Positions 18,725 to 28,035 of a stretch of DNA of 64,000 bases are shown here, one piece after another. Position 1 is the first letter of the stretch; each line of letters opens with the position of its first letter. Source of the DNA: Candidozyma auris (lineage: Eukaryota; Ascomycota; Pichiomycetes; Serinales; Metschnikowiaceae). The DNA lies in the NCBI RefSeq assembly GCF_003013715.1, contig NC_072813.1, positions 2,480,001 through 2,544,000 on the forward strand, written 5' to 3'. The position numbers were made by a program, and so were the translations under genes. A model generated the notes under the pieces. The model saw only the letters and a program-made list of their open reading frames with translations. It had not been told where the DNA came from and made no database searches.

Positions 18725-19167
18725 TCAGATGAGATGAGTTGACACCGGAATGCTTTATATCATATACTGTTGTGTTGTAATCATCATCAGTAACCGTGCT
18801 TAAGGCATTATTCATGGCCAGGATTATCAAGGCTCAATAAAAATAGATAGATTATAAAGAAAGTGATTTTGCACGAAATGCAAATAGATTTATCTTGCTG
18901 CTCACTTGCCTTTAGACTCTACTTATTCTAAAATTTGCAAAATCTTCAGCACAACTACTGTGACATGAACAGCATCAATTTGCAGCTTTTACCTTATACT
19001 GCGTATCTTAGCAATAAGTATAATGAACTATACATGCACATAAAAATTACCAACCAAAAAAAGAACTCAACCAATCTGATTTGTTTATTTCGATCATACA
19101 AGTATCTGACTTTACCTTAAACCTTTACAAAACTCCAATTCTGCTCTACATCATTTGTGATACTTCA

Positions 19168-19178
19168 ATGGCTGCAAA
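19168..19178 (+). promoter_or_regulatory. ATGGCTGCRAA motif, copy 5
   Basis: Reads ATGGCTGCAAA, about 300 bp upstream of the QCR2 start. Confidence 0.55.
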
Positions 19179-19376
19179 TAAACCCTGCACAGTAAATCCA
19201 CCACTAACCACCCTTCTACAATTTTCAACTTACCAGCTTCTCCAATATCAAAAAACCATGCAAGTGATCACCACGGCCTTCTCTACCCAATACTTTCGAA
19301 TTCTTTCCCCTTTCTACCACCTACATAATCAGTGCTTTAGCTAGTTGCCATATGTCATCCTGCACATAATCTCCAG

Positions 19377-19381
19377 CCAAT
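19377..19381 (+). promoter_or_regulatory. CCAAT box upstream of QCR2
   Basis: CCAAT, followed by CATGG, lies about 99 bp upstream of the QCR2 ATG. The HAP complex controls respiratory genes through CCAAT in yeasts, so the site is plausible for this gene. A single pentamer is weak evidence. Confidence 0.4.
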
Positions 19382-19479
19382 CATGGGTACTGAAAATCGC
19401 ATTGAGTACTCTATTAGAAAAAAAACCTACCGTACAACCAAAAACCCATATTCAACTAACCTTCCCTTCAACCTCCATC

Positions 19480-20604
19480 ATGTTGTCTCGTGCTGCCTCC
19501 CGTGCTTACAGCACCACCCCAGTCAAGTTGGTGTCGAGAGACGCCCCTGGCAATTTGACCACTTTGTCTGTGAAGGTGAACAATGCTGGTTCCAAAGCAG
19601 GCAAGATCGGTGTTGCCCACCTCTTGTCGAAGTTCGCTTTCCTCAACACCGAAGTCAAGTCTGCCTTGCGGTTCACCAGAGAGTCTGAGCTTTTGGGTGG
19701 TTCTTTCTCTTCCTACGTCACCAGAGACGCCATTGTGTTGAACACCCAGTTCTTGAAGCAGGACTTGCCTTACTACGTGGAAGCCTTGGGCAACACTTTG
19801 CACAAGCCTCTCTTCAGACCACACGAGCTTGTTGAGACCGTAATTCCAGTGGCCAGCGCTGAGGCCGCTGCAGCTCACGCCTCTACCGAGTTTGTCGCCT
19901 TGGAGCACTTGCACGAGTTGACCTTCAGAAAGGGCTTGGGTAACCCATTGTACTACGACTCTGCCTCTACCGTGTCCTTGGATGACATCAAGAACTTTGC
20001 TTCCGAGGTGTACACTTCCGGCAACGTTTCTCTCTATGCCTCTGGCGCCGACGAGAAGGACTTGGCCAACTTTGTTGCTGAGTCTGCTTTCTCTGCGTTG
20101 AGATCAGGCTCCACCTCTGCTCCTGCCGTCACCACTCACACCGGCAAGGAGGCTAGATTCAGAAAGAGCGGTGAGTCCACCGCCATCATCGGTGTGCCTG
20201 TGGCCACCAAGGACTTTGCCAAGTTTGAGGTTTTGTCTGCTGCTGTTGGTACCTCTGTTTTGAAGGGTGCTGCTTCTCCTTTGAGCGATATCCCCGGTGC
20301 TGACTCCAGATTGTACAAGTACGAAGACGCTGGTTTGTTTGTCGTTTCTGTCACTGGTCAGGATGCCACCAAGGTTGCTGAGGGCATCAAGGCTGCCAAT
20401 AAGGTTGTGGATGGCATCAATGCCTCCGCCTTGTCTGGCGCTATCAAGGCCGCTGAGTTGTCTGTGGCTTTGCAGGAGTCCTTTGAATACCCACACAACA
20501 TCCAGATCTCTGCTGACAGCGCCAAAGGCGGCGTGAAGTTGGGTGCTTTCAACTATGTTGCTGTTGGTAACACTGACGTTTTGCCATACGCCGACGAGTT
20601 GTAA
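19480..20604 (+). CDS. QCR2: Ubiquinol-cytochrome c reductase core protein 2
   Basis: A 374-residue core-2 subunit of mitochondrial complex III, an M16 peptidase-fold protein without the zinc-binding catalytic motif. The N-terminus MLSRAASRAYSTTPVKL is a classic mitochondrial targeting peptide, probably cleaved near residue 12-16. Family features include AGSKAGKIGVAHLLSKFAFLNT, ELLGGSFSSYVTRDAIVLNTQFL, and the C-terminal KGGVKLGAFNYVAVGNTDVLPYADEL. Leu is encoded by TTG/CTC, as in highly expressed genes. The ATG at 19480 fits the presequence; upstream in-frame codons lack an ATG. A CCAAT box precedes it. Confidence 0.96.
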   Translation: MLSRAASRAYSTTPVKLVSRDAPGNLTTLSVKVNNAGSKAGKIGVAHLLSKFAFLNTEVKSALRFTRESELLGGSFSSYVTRDAIVLNTQFLKQDLPYYVEALGNTLHKPLFRPHELVETVIPVASAEAAAAHASTEFVALEHLHELTFRKGLGNPLYYDSASTVSLDDIKNFASEVYTSGNVSLYASGADEKDLANFVAESAFSALRSGSTSAPAVTTHTGKEARFRKSGESTAIIGVPVATKDFAKFEVLSAAVGTSVLKGAASPLSDIPGADSRLYKYEDAGLFVVSVTGQDATKVAEGIKAANKVVDGINASALSGAIKAAELSVALQESFEYPHNIQISADSAKGGVKLGAFNYVAVGNTDVLPYADEL

Positions 20605-20745
20605 GGCGTGTTGTGCCCCACACTAATAATTACGAGCATCTTCATTCTATCACACACCACCTCCACCACCACGACATCTTTAGAAAATAGCAGGTAACTG
20701 CATGAACTAAATAAGCATAAGTTATTTGATTCTTGTAGTGTTTTT

Positions 20746-20756
20746 TTCGCAGCCAT
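20746..20756 (-). promoter_or_regulatory. ATGGCTGCRAA motif, copy 6
   Basis: Reads ATGGCTGCGAA on the minus strand, about 90 bp upstream of the RPO26 start, in the 240-bp QCR2-RPO26 gap. Confidence 0.55.
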
Positions 20757-20844
20757 CAAGTACGTACTGTATATAATTCTAGACATTACCAGAATGTTTT
20801 TCAAGATGAGAAACACCAAAAAAGCTCAGTCCTACAACTGAACC

Positions 20845-21309
20845 ATGTCGGACGTTGAGGAACCATATAACGAGGCACCAGAGAACTTCGAGGACTTCGA
20901 TGCTCCTGACCACTTTTCTGATGACGACTTTGCCGAGCCTGCAGGTGCACAGGACGGCGAAGATGTGGCCATGAAAGCTGAAGATGGCAGAACCATCATC
21001 AACGGAGGATTCAGTGAAGCCGATGCTCAAATGAGGGTGAAGACGGCCAGGGAACTAGCTATCCCGAAGGAAGATAGGACTACCACGCCGTACATGACCA
21101 AATACGAGAGAGCTAGAGTTTTGGGCACCAGAGCTTTGCAAATCTCGTTGAACGCCCCAGTTTTAGTCGACATTGAGGGTGAAACCGATCCTTTACAGAT
21201 TGCCATGAAGGAGTTGGCTCAGAGAAAGACTCCCTTGGTGATCAGAAGATATTTGCCTGATGGCTGGTACGAAGACTGGGGATGCGACGAGTTGATTCTT
21301 GACCAGTAA
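20845..21309 (+). CDS. RPO26: Shared RNA polymerase subunit RPB6/ABC23
   Basis: The 154-residue RPB6 subunit shared by RNA polymerases I, II and III. An acidic N-terminal half ([16 protein letters not shown]) leads to the conserved core [30 protein letters not shown] and the C-terminal block [18 protein letters not shown], nearly identical to the family. S. cerevisiae RPO26 has an intron; this copy is continuous. Together with RPC31 at 30 kb, the window carries two polymerase III-related subunits, though they are not adjacent. Confidence 0.97.
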   Translation: MSDVEEPYNEAPENFEDFDAPDHFSDDDFAEPAGAQDGEDVAMKAEDGRTIINGGFSEADAQMRVKTARELAIPKEDRTTTPYMTKYERARVLGTRALQISLNAPVLVDIEGETDPLQIAMKELAQRKTPLVIRRYLPDGWYEDWGCDELILDQ

Positions 21310-21596
21310 ACTCGCAACTAACGACAAATTTCTGTTTCAAACCATTTAGGCCAGAAAAGCCGTTGCCCAGATCATTCTAAAAGGCTGCTTTAACTGTCCC
21401 ACGCACCTAGCATATGTAATATACACGAAGAAAGACCTTGAACGTAGCCTTGAACACATGACGAAGAATCCTCGTGCAAGTCGAACGTTACGATCGGATC
21501 ATGTTTAAGGCAAGTCACTGTATAGACGTAAAATGATTGTGATTGACAACGTCCCGAAAGACATTTGATGCCCTCTTTCACTAGATCCTTTAAAGT

Positions 21597-22079
21597 CTAC
21601 TCGATGTACGCATCGAGCCACTTTTCTGCCATGAAGATCTTCGACCCATCCATTTGCTCAGAAACGAAACCCTTTGTGAGCTTATCAAACGCAGCTCTCA
21701 GTAGTCTATGGTCGCCAGAGCCAATTTCTCCAAGCTGCACTGAACAACACGCTTCCTTTAATTTATCAGCGTCCACTTGAGCAGGTGTCAGTCCCTTCTT
21801 GGCAAAAACTTGAAGCGCATTGGAGATAGTAGTTCTGTCGTCAATTTTGGAAAACTCAGAAGCCATGATCTGGGAGAACTTGGTGAAGTTCACCAGCTCT
21901 TCCCCACCCAACATTTCCTTGAGCTCCGAATCTGGCGGTACAGGGACCCCCAAAGTCTTGTGGACATTGACCAAGTCTGATTTGGAAATCACCGAGTCCT
22001 TCGAGTTAGAGTCGATCAAGAGAAAAGCATTCCTGATCTGCACCTTTTGGGCATTGGAAAGCGTACTCAAGTGCAGCAT
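21597..22079 (-). CDS. MLC2: Myosin light chain-like EF-hand protein (MLC2 type)
   Basis: A 160-residue calmodulin-fold protein. The first EF-hand-like loop is DSNSKDSVISKSDL (about residues 24-37), next to KTLGVPVPPDSELKEML and NFTKFSQIMASEF, followed by a second lobe ending GSKIFMAEKWLDAYIE. The arrangement, with helix-loop-helix pairs and poor calcium-loop conservation outside the first, resembles the regulatory light chain of type II myosin that acts in cytokinesis. It is divergent from ARP1 across 181 bp. The EF-hand family is clear; assignment to MLC2 rather than another light chain is moderate. Confidence 0.65.
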   Translation of the reverse strand: MLHLSTLSNAQKVQIRNAFLLIDSNSKDSVISKSDLVNVHKTLGVPVPPDSELKEMLGGEELVNFTKFSQIMASEFSKIDDRTTISNALQVFAKKGLTPAQVDADKLKEACCSVQLGEIGSGDHRLLRAAFDKLTKGFVSEQMDGSKIFMAEKWLDAYIE

Positions 22080-22260
22080 AGTGGTAGTATTACTGAGTTC
22101 GAGCTAAATGGAATCGAGCTAGATGAGTTGTAAGAATGTGATTGAAGTGATTTCCAAGCAACTGTTCTCTTTACACCTCGAACGTTTTGGAGATCAATGT
22201 GTGGAAGATAGTATTTACTTTTGTTGATATCGCGAATCAACTCCAATAGTAAACACTGCC

Positions 22261-23523
22261 ATGGAAGATGACACCCTCTACAACCAGCCGGTGGTGCTTG
22301 ATAATGGATCAGGAAATTTAAAGGCTGGATTTGCAGGGGAAGAAAAACCAAAAATACACGAGCCTGCTTTAGTGGGAAGGCCCAAGTACCAGAAGATCAT
22401 GGCGGTATCGCTGGCTGACGATAGTGTATCAAAGTACAACAACATCGAGGCGTATGTGGGACGGCTGGCGCGCCAAAATCGTGGCCTTCTCAAGCTTCTG
22501 TATCCAATTGAGCACGGTGTGGTCAACGACTGGGAGGATATGGAGCGGTTGTGGCATTATGTGTTCACGAAAGAGCTCAAAACGGCACCAGAAGAACACC
22601 CTTTGCTCATCACGGAGGCGCCATTGAACCCTCGGGCTAATCGTGATCACATGTGTCAGATCATGTTTGAAACGTTTAATATTCCCTGTGTCTATGTGTC
22701 TGTTCAGGCTGTGTTGTCGATATACGCCTCTGGAAGAACCACTGGAGTGGTGCTTGACTCCGGTGATGGTGTCAGCCATGTGGTGCCCGTCTACAATGGG
22801 TTTTCGCTACCCACAGCTATAAAGCGTATGGATGTCGGTGGCCGGGACATCACAGACTATTTGGCGATGCAGATTCGCCAGATGCTGGGAATCACTCTTC
22901 TGTCGAGCTCGGAGCTTGATATAGCCAGACAGATCAAGGAACAATGCTGCTATGTGTCGAAGGATCCACAACGGGACGAGAAGCTATATCTGGGTGTCGT
23001 TTACTCGCATTTCATGGGGTCTTCGGCTCCGGGTGCTTACACGCATGATGGAATGGACCTTTTCTCCAGCTACAAATTGCCTGACGGGCATACACTACAT
23101 TTGGGGCTTGAGCAATTCAGGGCTCCTGAAATCTTATTCAATCCTCAACTTATCGGCGACGAGTCGCCAGGAATAGACGAGCTCATGTCGATTGCAATTG
23201 CCAAAACTGATCTTGATCTACGCCCCACGTTATACCAAAATATCATCTTGTCTGGAGGCACCACCCTTCTACGAGGCTTCGGCGACCGTCTACTCAAACA
23301 GCTCAAGGAGTCGCAGACAAGCCAAAGCAGTATATGGTCAACCAACAGAAATGTTGGAAGAGACACAAAGATGAAGATCAAGATCTACGCTCCACCCGAA
23401 CGCAAGTATAGTACATGGATTGGCGGGTCCATTCTCGCCAGTCTTTCTACTTTCCGCAAGATGTGGGTCACTCTGAAAGAATATGCTGAAAACCCCGATT
23501 GCGTTCACACAAAATGCATGTAA
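22261..23523 (+). CDS. ARP1: Actin-related protein 1 (centractin, dynactin filament)
   Basis: A 420-residue actin-fold protein. It begins with VVLDNGSGNLKAGFAGEEKP (phosphate loop 1), then GVVNDWEDMERLWHYVF, LLITEAPLNPRANRDHM, a second phosphate loop VVLDSGDGVSHVVPVYNGF, and NIILSGGTTLLRGFGDRL (adenosine loop). The N-terminus YNQPVVLDNGSGNLKAGFAG and overall pattern match centractin better than conventional actin. Arp1 forms the short filament of dynactin, which supports dynein in nuclear movement. The C-terminal region has an insertion near SQSSIWSTNRNVGRDTK compared with actin. Its stop codon lies 5 bp from the FUR1 stop on the opposite strand. Confidence 0.9.
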   Translation: MEDDTLYNQPVVLDNGSGNLKAGFAGEEKPKIHEPALVGRPKYQKIMAVSLADDSVSKYNNIEAYVGRLARQNRGLLKLLYPIEHGVVNDWEDMERLWHYVFTKELKTAPEEHPLLITEAPLNPRANRDHMCQIMFETFNIPCVYVSVQAVLSIYASGRTTGVVLDSGDGVSHVVPVYNGFSLPTAIKRMDVGGRDITDYLAMQIRQMLGITLLSSSELDIARQIKEQCCYVSKDPQRDEKLYLGVVYSHFMGSSAPGAYTHDGMDLFSSYKLPDGHTLHLGLEQFRAPEILFNPQLIGDESPGIDELMSIAIAKTDLDLRPTLYQNIILSGGTTLLRGFGDRLLKQLKESQTSQSSIWSTNRNVGRDTKMKIKIYAPPERKYSTWIGGSILASLSTFRKMWVTLKEYAENPDCVHTKCM

Positions 23524-23528
23524 ATTCT

Positions 23529-24185
23529 CTAGATGCAATAGTATCTATCACCAAAGTCACCCAAGCCCGGTACTATGTACTTGTCATCGTCCAACTTCTC
23601 GTCGATACCGCCGGTGATGATCCTCACGTCTGGATACTTCTCGTGAAATGCGTTAATACCTTCTGGCGCTGCCAACAAGTTCAAGAAGAAAATGCGGTCC
23701 ATTCTCACACCTCTTGACAATAACACCTCCACGGCCATCATGGCGCTACCACCTGTGGCCAACATGGGGTCCAAAAGAAACACGTATCTTTCACTGATGT
23801 CCTCAGGGAGCTTTTCATAGAACAACTTGGGCAACGCTGTCTCCTCGTCTCTCTGAATCAAGATCTTACCAATTCTCACCGAACGGCAGCAGTCTCTCAA
23901 GCCCATTTCCATTGACTCTCCAGCTCTGACAATCGAGACGCCACAAATTTTGCCCAAGAACTTGGCTCCCTTGTACTTGTGTCCGCCATGACATTCAATG
24001 ATGGCTTCTTCCACGGGCAACTGGTTGAGACCCTCCTCCACCAAGAGTCTGATGATCCTGTCCGAGTAGAACACAAAGTCGCCCCGCTTAGTCAGCTGGT
24101 CTCTGATGATAGAGTACAACCCTCTTAACTGGTTGGTTTGGGGCAAAAGGATCACGTTCTTGCTGACGTTTTGGGGTGTTGACAT
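23529..24185 (-). CDS. FUR1: Uracil phosphoribosyltransferase
   Basis: A 218-residue enzyme converting uracil and PRPP to UMP in pyrimidine salvage. The PRPP loop LLDPMLATGGSA is at about residues 137-148, the substrate region SIVRAGESMEMGLR at 84-97, and the uracil-binding C-terminal motif GLGDFGDRYY at 207-216. It is full length for the fungal family (S. cerevisiae 216). In pathogenic yeasts, loss of FUR1 is a known cause of flucytosine resistance; this copy looks intact. The start is the ATG at 24185. It is tail-to-tail with ARP1, with 5 bp between stop codons. Confidence 0.97.
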   Translation of the reverse strand: MSTPQNVSKNVILLPQTNQLRGLYSIIRDQLTKRGDFVFYSDRIIRLLVEEGLNQLPVEEAIIECHGGHKYKGAKFLGKICGVSIVRAGESMEMGLRDCCRSVRIGKILIQRDEETALPKLFYEKLPEDISERYVFLLDPMLATGGSAMMAVEVLLSRGVRMDRIFFLNLLAAPEGINAFHEKYPDVRIITGGIDEKLDDDKYIVPGLGDFGDRYYCI

Positions 24186-24995
24186 GGTGGGGATGAAGAT
24201 CGGTGAAGTGCGATGACTTTGGGCGCGATATCCTGGAGAAAAGATAACGAGATAAGGTGATGCGCTAAAGCTCGTGGATCATGATGTATTGTCCTGAAAC
24301 TCAATTCTTCAGCATTTTTGGGACTCAGCTTGAGTACGAAGCTCAGATCAGATGTCAGAGTGGACTAGTTTCGGAAGACAGAATGGCTGCAAAATCGCAC
24401 GGCTGAAGCTAGATCTCTCATTGGCGTTCTCTAAAATGAGGTGACCTATTCAATTTCTTGGAATCTCTCATCCTTAGCAGTTCGAAAGTCACTTACGGAT
24501 ATCTCATGGTAATTTCATTTGATGGATTGACTCTTAGTTTCTCGCTGCTGTGTAAGGGCTTCTGCTAAAACCGATTCTGCAGACATTTCGTACGACGATT
24601 AGAATTATCTGGACTGAGAAAGTACATTGGCAATGCCATATCTATGTTCAAGAATCTCACAGTCGTCTGGTGTTGTGTTCAATCGCAGAATGAGGCTAGC
24701 GTGAACCTATGTAGTTCAAAGCGGGCTCGGGCTATGACAACGAAGTGGACTATTGTTGTGGCTATGTACCAGCATCTCAAAAGACTTTCAACAGTTCGAA
24801 TGGCAATTCATCCTTCAAAACGGATCAAATTGCAACCGACCAATATCACCCTTTGAATTCACAGGTTGACCGAACCTTCTGACACTGCCACATCAGCTTC
24901 ACACTTCTACTATCCACGTACATCGTCCACGTTCATTTTATATACTGTACATCTAGAGGCACCTTCATCGATACTCCAAAAAACCTTCAGCAGTC
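24186..24995. other. Intergenic region FUR1 promoter / LSM7 3' side
   Basis: 0.8 kb. It has one ATGGCTGCRAA site (24383) about 200 bp upstream of FUR1. An open frame at 24644-24856 has no recognisable domain and is probably chance. Confidence 0.55.
24383..24393 (+). promoter_or_regulatory. ATGGCTGCRAA motif, copy 7
   Basis: Reads ATGGCTGCAAA, about 198 bp upstream of the FUR1 start. Confidence 0.55.
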
Positions 24996-25436
24996 TTACT
25001 GCTGCTCGATATTGAATGGGTTTTCAATGCTCTCTGTTCCTTCAAGCGGCGAAAGGGTCAACAACAGCGGGCCCCTTACCACGACCACTTTGAAGTCTCT
25101 TCTTTTTTCTGTCAAGATGGCATCGTCCTCAGGGTCTCTGAGCGTTTCGGTGACATCTTCCAAAACCAAGTTCATCAATTGGTCAAATCCCTTCAACACA
25201 CCCACAACTTGTCTTCCACCAATGAACTTGACCACAACCTTCTGATCTTGAAACTTGTTCAAGTCGACAATGGCCTCCTTTTTGGGTCTCTCCTGTCTGC
25301 TCATATACGTCAGACGGTTGCCTCTGTCGCCTCTATCATTTCTGTCGCTACGATCACCACGCTCGTTTCTATCGCCCCTATCGTTTCTGTCTCTGTGGCC
25401 CCTGCTGTCCTTGTCTCGACGCTGTCTTTGGCTCAT
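24996..25436 (-). CDS. LSM7: LSM7, Lsm ring subunit with Arg/Asp-rich N-terminal extension
   Basis: A 146-residue Lsm protein, component of the Lsm1-7 (mRNA decay) and Lsm2-8 (U6 snRNA) rings. The Sm fold covers about residues 58-140: the Sm1 strand set VVVKFIGGRQVVGVLKGFDQLMNLVLEDV and the Sm2 motif VVVRGPLLLTLSPLEG, which has RG as in Lsm7. The first 45 residues are a repetitive Arg/Asp/Asn/Gly tract (DRNDRGDR-type units) not found in the shorter S. cerevisiae protein. The start is the ATG at 25436; an in-frame reading to 25493 has no ATG. It is divergent from ALF1 across a 94-bp shared promoter. Confidence 0.92.
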   Translation of the reverse strand: MSQRQRRDKDSRGHRDRNDRGDRNERGDRSDRNDRGDRGNRLTYMSRQERPKKEAIVDLNKFQDQKVVVKFIGGRQVVGVLKGFDQLMNLVLEDVTETLRDPEDDAILTEKRRDFKVVVVRGPLLLTLSPLEGTESIENPFNIEQQ

Positions 25437-25530
25437 GGTGAAAGGTGTAGTAGTTCTTTGGACTAGTAAAAATACTTGTTGATTTCGCACCACACAGTCC
25501 TCACCAAAGAACTACACATCTTTCGTGGAA

Positions 25531-26253
25531 ATGGACATTCCCGTATATATTACGTCTGATCTTACGTCATCAGAAAGAAGAATCTCGCCACAATGGCTGG
25601 TGGAGTTTTTGTTGCAGAGGTTGGAGCAGATCACAGGAATCGACACCAAGCACCAGACTCTACACTACTACCCGATCAAAAACTCAAACGAGTACAGTAT
25701 AGTGCACGAGGCAGGACAAGCAAGCAACAAGACAGTGGCCGATTTGAATGTGGCTTCCTATTCAAGAATTCACGTTATTGACACAGACCCCCATTCGACG
25801 CTAGCGGCTCTTCAAGACGACGATGGGCACAGTTTCCAGCTCTCTGAGGAAGAGTACGCCAAAAGAGCCAACACGGTACTTCAGTGGAAGAAACAGAATC
25901 TGTTGGGACGCTTTGATCCGAATTTTAACGAGCACCAGCGCCAGCTCAAGGAGCAAAATGAAAAGCTTGAAGAAAACATCCAAGTTGGTGCTCGTTGCAG
26001 AGTGATAAACATTGCCAGTGAAAGAAGAGGCCAAGTTAAGTTTGTAGGTCACATCAAGGAACTTGACGATGGAGAAAGTGTTTGGGTGGGCATTGAGTTT
26101 GACGAGCCAGTGGGTAAGAACGATGGACTGATTGGCCTGCTTCGAGTGTTTGAGGCTAAGCCCAACCATGGAAGCTTTGTCAGGCCGAAACAGGTTGAGG
26201 TTGGTGATTTTCCGGAGCTTGATCCCTTTGGAAGCGACGAAGAGGAGTTGTAA
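25531..26253 (+). CDS. ALF1: Tubulin-folding cofactor B (Alf1)
   Basis: A 240-residue cofactor B protein acting in alpha-tubulin folding. An N-terminal ubiquitin-like domain (about 1-95) is followed by a helical linker and a C-terminal CAP-Gly domain (about 165-230): GARCRVINIASERRGQVKFVG, WVGIEFDEPVGKNDG and HGSFVRP. In CTG-clade decoding, the CTG at 26128 turns the motif into GKNDGS, the canonical CAP-Gly signature, which supports Ser decoding. The acidic C-terminus (GSDEEEL) matches the EEL/ETF-type tails of the family. The start is the ATG at 25531; the frame extends to a GTG 6 nt upstream only. Confidence 0.9.
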   Translation: MDIPVYITSDLTSSERRISPQWLVEFLLQRLEQITGIDTKHQTLHYYPIKNSNEYSIVHEAGQASNKTVADLNVASYSRIHVIDTDPHSTLAALQDDDGHSFQLSEEEYAKRANTVLQWKKQNLLGRFDPNFNEHQRQLKEQNEKLEENIQVGARCRVINIASERRGQVKFVGHIKELDDGESVWVGIEFDEPVGKNDGLIGLLRVFEAKPNHGSFVRPKQVEVGDFPELDPFGSDEEEL

Positions 26254-26769
26254 CGAGTGGAAATTAGTCAAGCGCAGAGATGGACGAACCTTGAGGTACA
26301 CTACTTGACACTTTAGAGAATTGCCTTCGAGATATTTTTCAGCTTGAGTATGCTGGATGGACGCGGAGAGAAAATGGGGATTTCTAGGAAAGGGCTAATT
26401 GCATAGGCTGTTTTCCAGCTGCTTGTCGATCATAAGGGTACTGCGAGACTTGATTGCACAGGTAATCCGAAGCCAGGAGGTCTGTAGTGGAAGCACAGCT
26501 ATTATATGAACCGCAAAAGAGCAACCTAGAAAATCACAGGTGACATTTGTATCGAATAATAGCAAAATTTCAATTCATTTCTATGAGTATATCAGCACAT
26601 TCGATTCTATAATTGTATCACTATGGCAGACTAGCACATCCCTTAAGTTGCAGTTTACTCATTATGTAATTCAAAGTGTTCCTGTAAGACTCCAATTTAT
26701 ATATTTCTTATACTTTACCGCTAGAAAAATTTCCTTCTCCTTTACGACCTTCCTTGCCTCTCGGAGTAG
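26254..26769. other. Intergenic region ALF1 / PGA2
   Basis: 0.5 kb, AT-rich, presumably the ALF1 terminator and the PGA2 promoter. No motif copy or RNA gene seen. Confidence 0.5.
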
Positions 26770-27237
26770 ATGAGTGCGAAGTGGATCACTAATCAACTAC
26801 TCTCATCAAACAACCTACCCGCCATGGACCACACAGAAACCGTGCCTGAGCCCGAACCCATCTTCAACTTCATCTACAACTACATTGACCAAGACCAGTT
26901 TAAGAAATACTTCCGCTTGGTGGTTATTGTATGCGTGTACCTCTTCTTTAGAACATGGTACACCAATTGGGCCAAGACGAAAGAGATCGCCAGAAGAATC
27001 GAGGAGGACAACAAAAAAGCTCAAACGAGAAAGGAAGAGAAGGAGGCAGAGGCCAACGAGAAGTTTGAGAAGTTGGACGAGGAATCCAAGACGTTTGGGT
27101 GGGGCAAGGCCACGAGAAGAAACGTCAAGCGCCAGGAACACCTTCTTAACGAGGCAGCAGAGACAATTCAAGCACTGGAGCAGTCTGCGTACGATGCAGC
27201 AGAGGACCACGACATCGAGGATTTATTGGAGGATTGA
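26770..27237 (+). CDS. PGA2: Pga2-like ER membrane protein
   Basis: A 155-residue protein like S. cerevisiae Pga2 (YNL149C), an essential ER/nuclear-envelope protein involved in processing of Gas1 and alkaline phosphatase. One transmembrane helix (RLVVIVCVYLFFRTWY, near residues 49-64) is followed by a charged coiled segment and the family motif SKTFGWGKATRRNVKRQEHLL, ending in the acidic DIEDLLED. Two starts are possible. The ATG at 26770 gives 155 residues; the ATG at 26824 (MDHTETVPEPEP) has a better context (gccATGg) and gives 137, closer to the S. cerevisiae length (129), so it may be the real one. Confidence 0.82.
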   Translation: MSAKWITNQLLSSNNLPAMDHTETVPEPEPIFNFIYNYIDQDQFKKYFRLVVIVCVYLFFRTWYTNWAKTKEIARRIEEDNKKAQTRKEEKEAEANEKFEKLDEESKTFGWGKATRRNVKRQEHLLNEAAETIQALEQSAYDAAEDHDIEDLLED

Positions 27238-27602
27238 GAACGGGGACTAACGTTTCCGAAAACACGTACATAGCATCAAGACATTAGACAAGTGAAGGTG
27301 TAGAAGAAGAAGAGGAACAATCAGGAGGTAAGGAGTAAGCAATCAGGGAGGGGGGAAAGTTTCGCAAAGATAGAAAGAAAATGCAATTCTGAATAGAAAA
27401 TTGATCGAGTATCGTGGACTCAAAGTCCGTTTATTCTCGTTTTTCAAGATCAGAACTGTTGATATTTCCTGAATAGACCAAAAATTTCTGGTGATCTTGC
27501 CTGACTGATTATGATGCAGCATTCTTGAGTTCCTTACAGAGATACATCGAACTATTCAAAGGTAATAACGATTGGCTAGGTGGTCAAGCTGGAATAGGCG
27601 TA

Positions 27603-27613
27603 ATGGCTGCGAA
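27603..27613 (+). promoter_or_regulatory. ATGGCTGCRAA motif, copy 8
   Basis: Reads ATGGCTGCGAA, about 430 bp upstream of the RRP9 start. Confidence 0.55.
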
Positions 27614-27949
27614 AATAAGGTCGCTCACCTGTAAGTGAAAAACAATCTCCAGAAGTAGAATAAGAAGATTTAGAAGCAAATTCTGAATCGCATGCACAAT
27701 CTGAGTCTCTATAAAAATTCGTTTCGAATCATGATTCCACCCGTTGGATGAGGCAGTGTTTTCTGGAGGTTTTGTATGTTCCGTACTTATTCTGCGCAGT
27801 AGAGGTAACCTACCTCAGGAAACAAACCCACTTGAACTGGCCATGAAATTTCCATTCCGAAGAACTCCAGGCTCCATTCAGTAGCTGTAGAAGGGTTTCT
27901 GACCGTGAAGATAAGCTTGCATTGGAATTATTAAACTTTCGACGTAGTG

Positions 27950-27955
27950 CACGTG
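27950..27955 (+). promoter_or_regulatory. CACGTG E-box in RRP9 promoter
   Basis: CACGTG (extended CACGTGAC), about 80 bp upstream of the RRP9 ATG. A Cbf1-type site by sequence. Confidence 0.5.
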
Positions 27956-27979
27956 ACCCTCTTCCATCTCCATGCTAGT

Positions 27980-27989
27980 GCGATGAGAT
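27980..27989 (+). promoter_or_regulatory. PAC element in RRP9 promoter
   Basis: GCGATGAGAT matches the PAC element of ribosome-biogenesis promoters (bound by Dot6/Tod6 in S. cerevisiae), about 47 bp before the ATG of a ribosome-biogenesis gene. Confidence 0.65.
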
Positions 27990-28035
27990 GCCCTCCATCA
28001 AAAAAACCATCTATTGATCTCTAAATATCACCATC

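Larger units (their letters stand above)
18725..19479. other. Intergenic region upstream of QCR2
   Basis: 0.75 kb of AT-rich promoter DNA with one ATGGCTGCRAA site (19168) and a CCAAT box (19377). An in-frame non-ATG extension upstream of QCR2 reaches 19345, but I do not consider it coding. Confidence 0.6.
27238..28035. other. Intergenic region PGA2 / RRP9
   Basis: 0.8 kb. The 3' part is the RRP9 promoter with an E-box and a PAC element; an ATGGCTGCRAA site is at 27603. No gene seen. Confidence 0.6.

Noticed and set aside
27530..27550. U6 snRNA-like ACAGAGA
   Set aside because: Only the heptamer matches; the following GATGATCAGC is absent.
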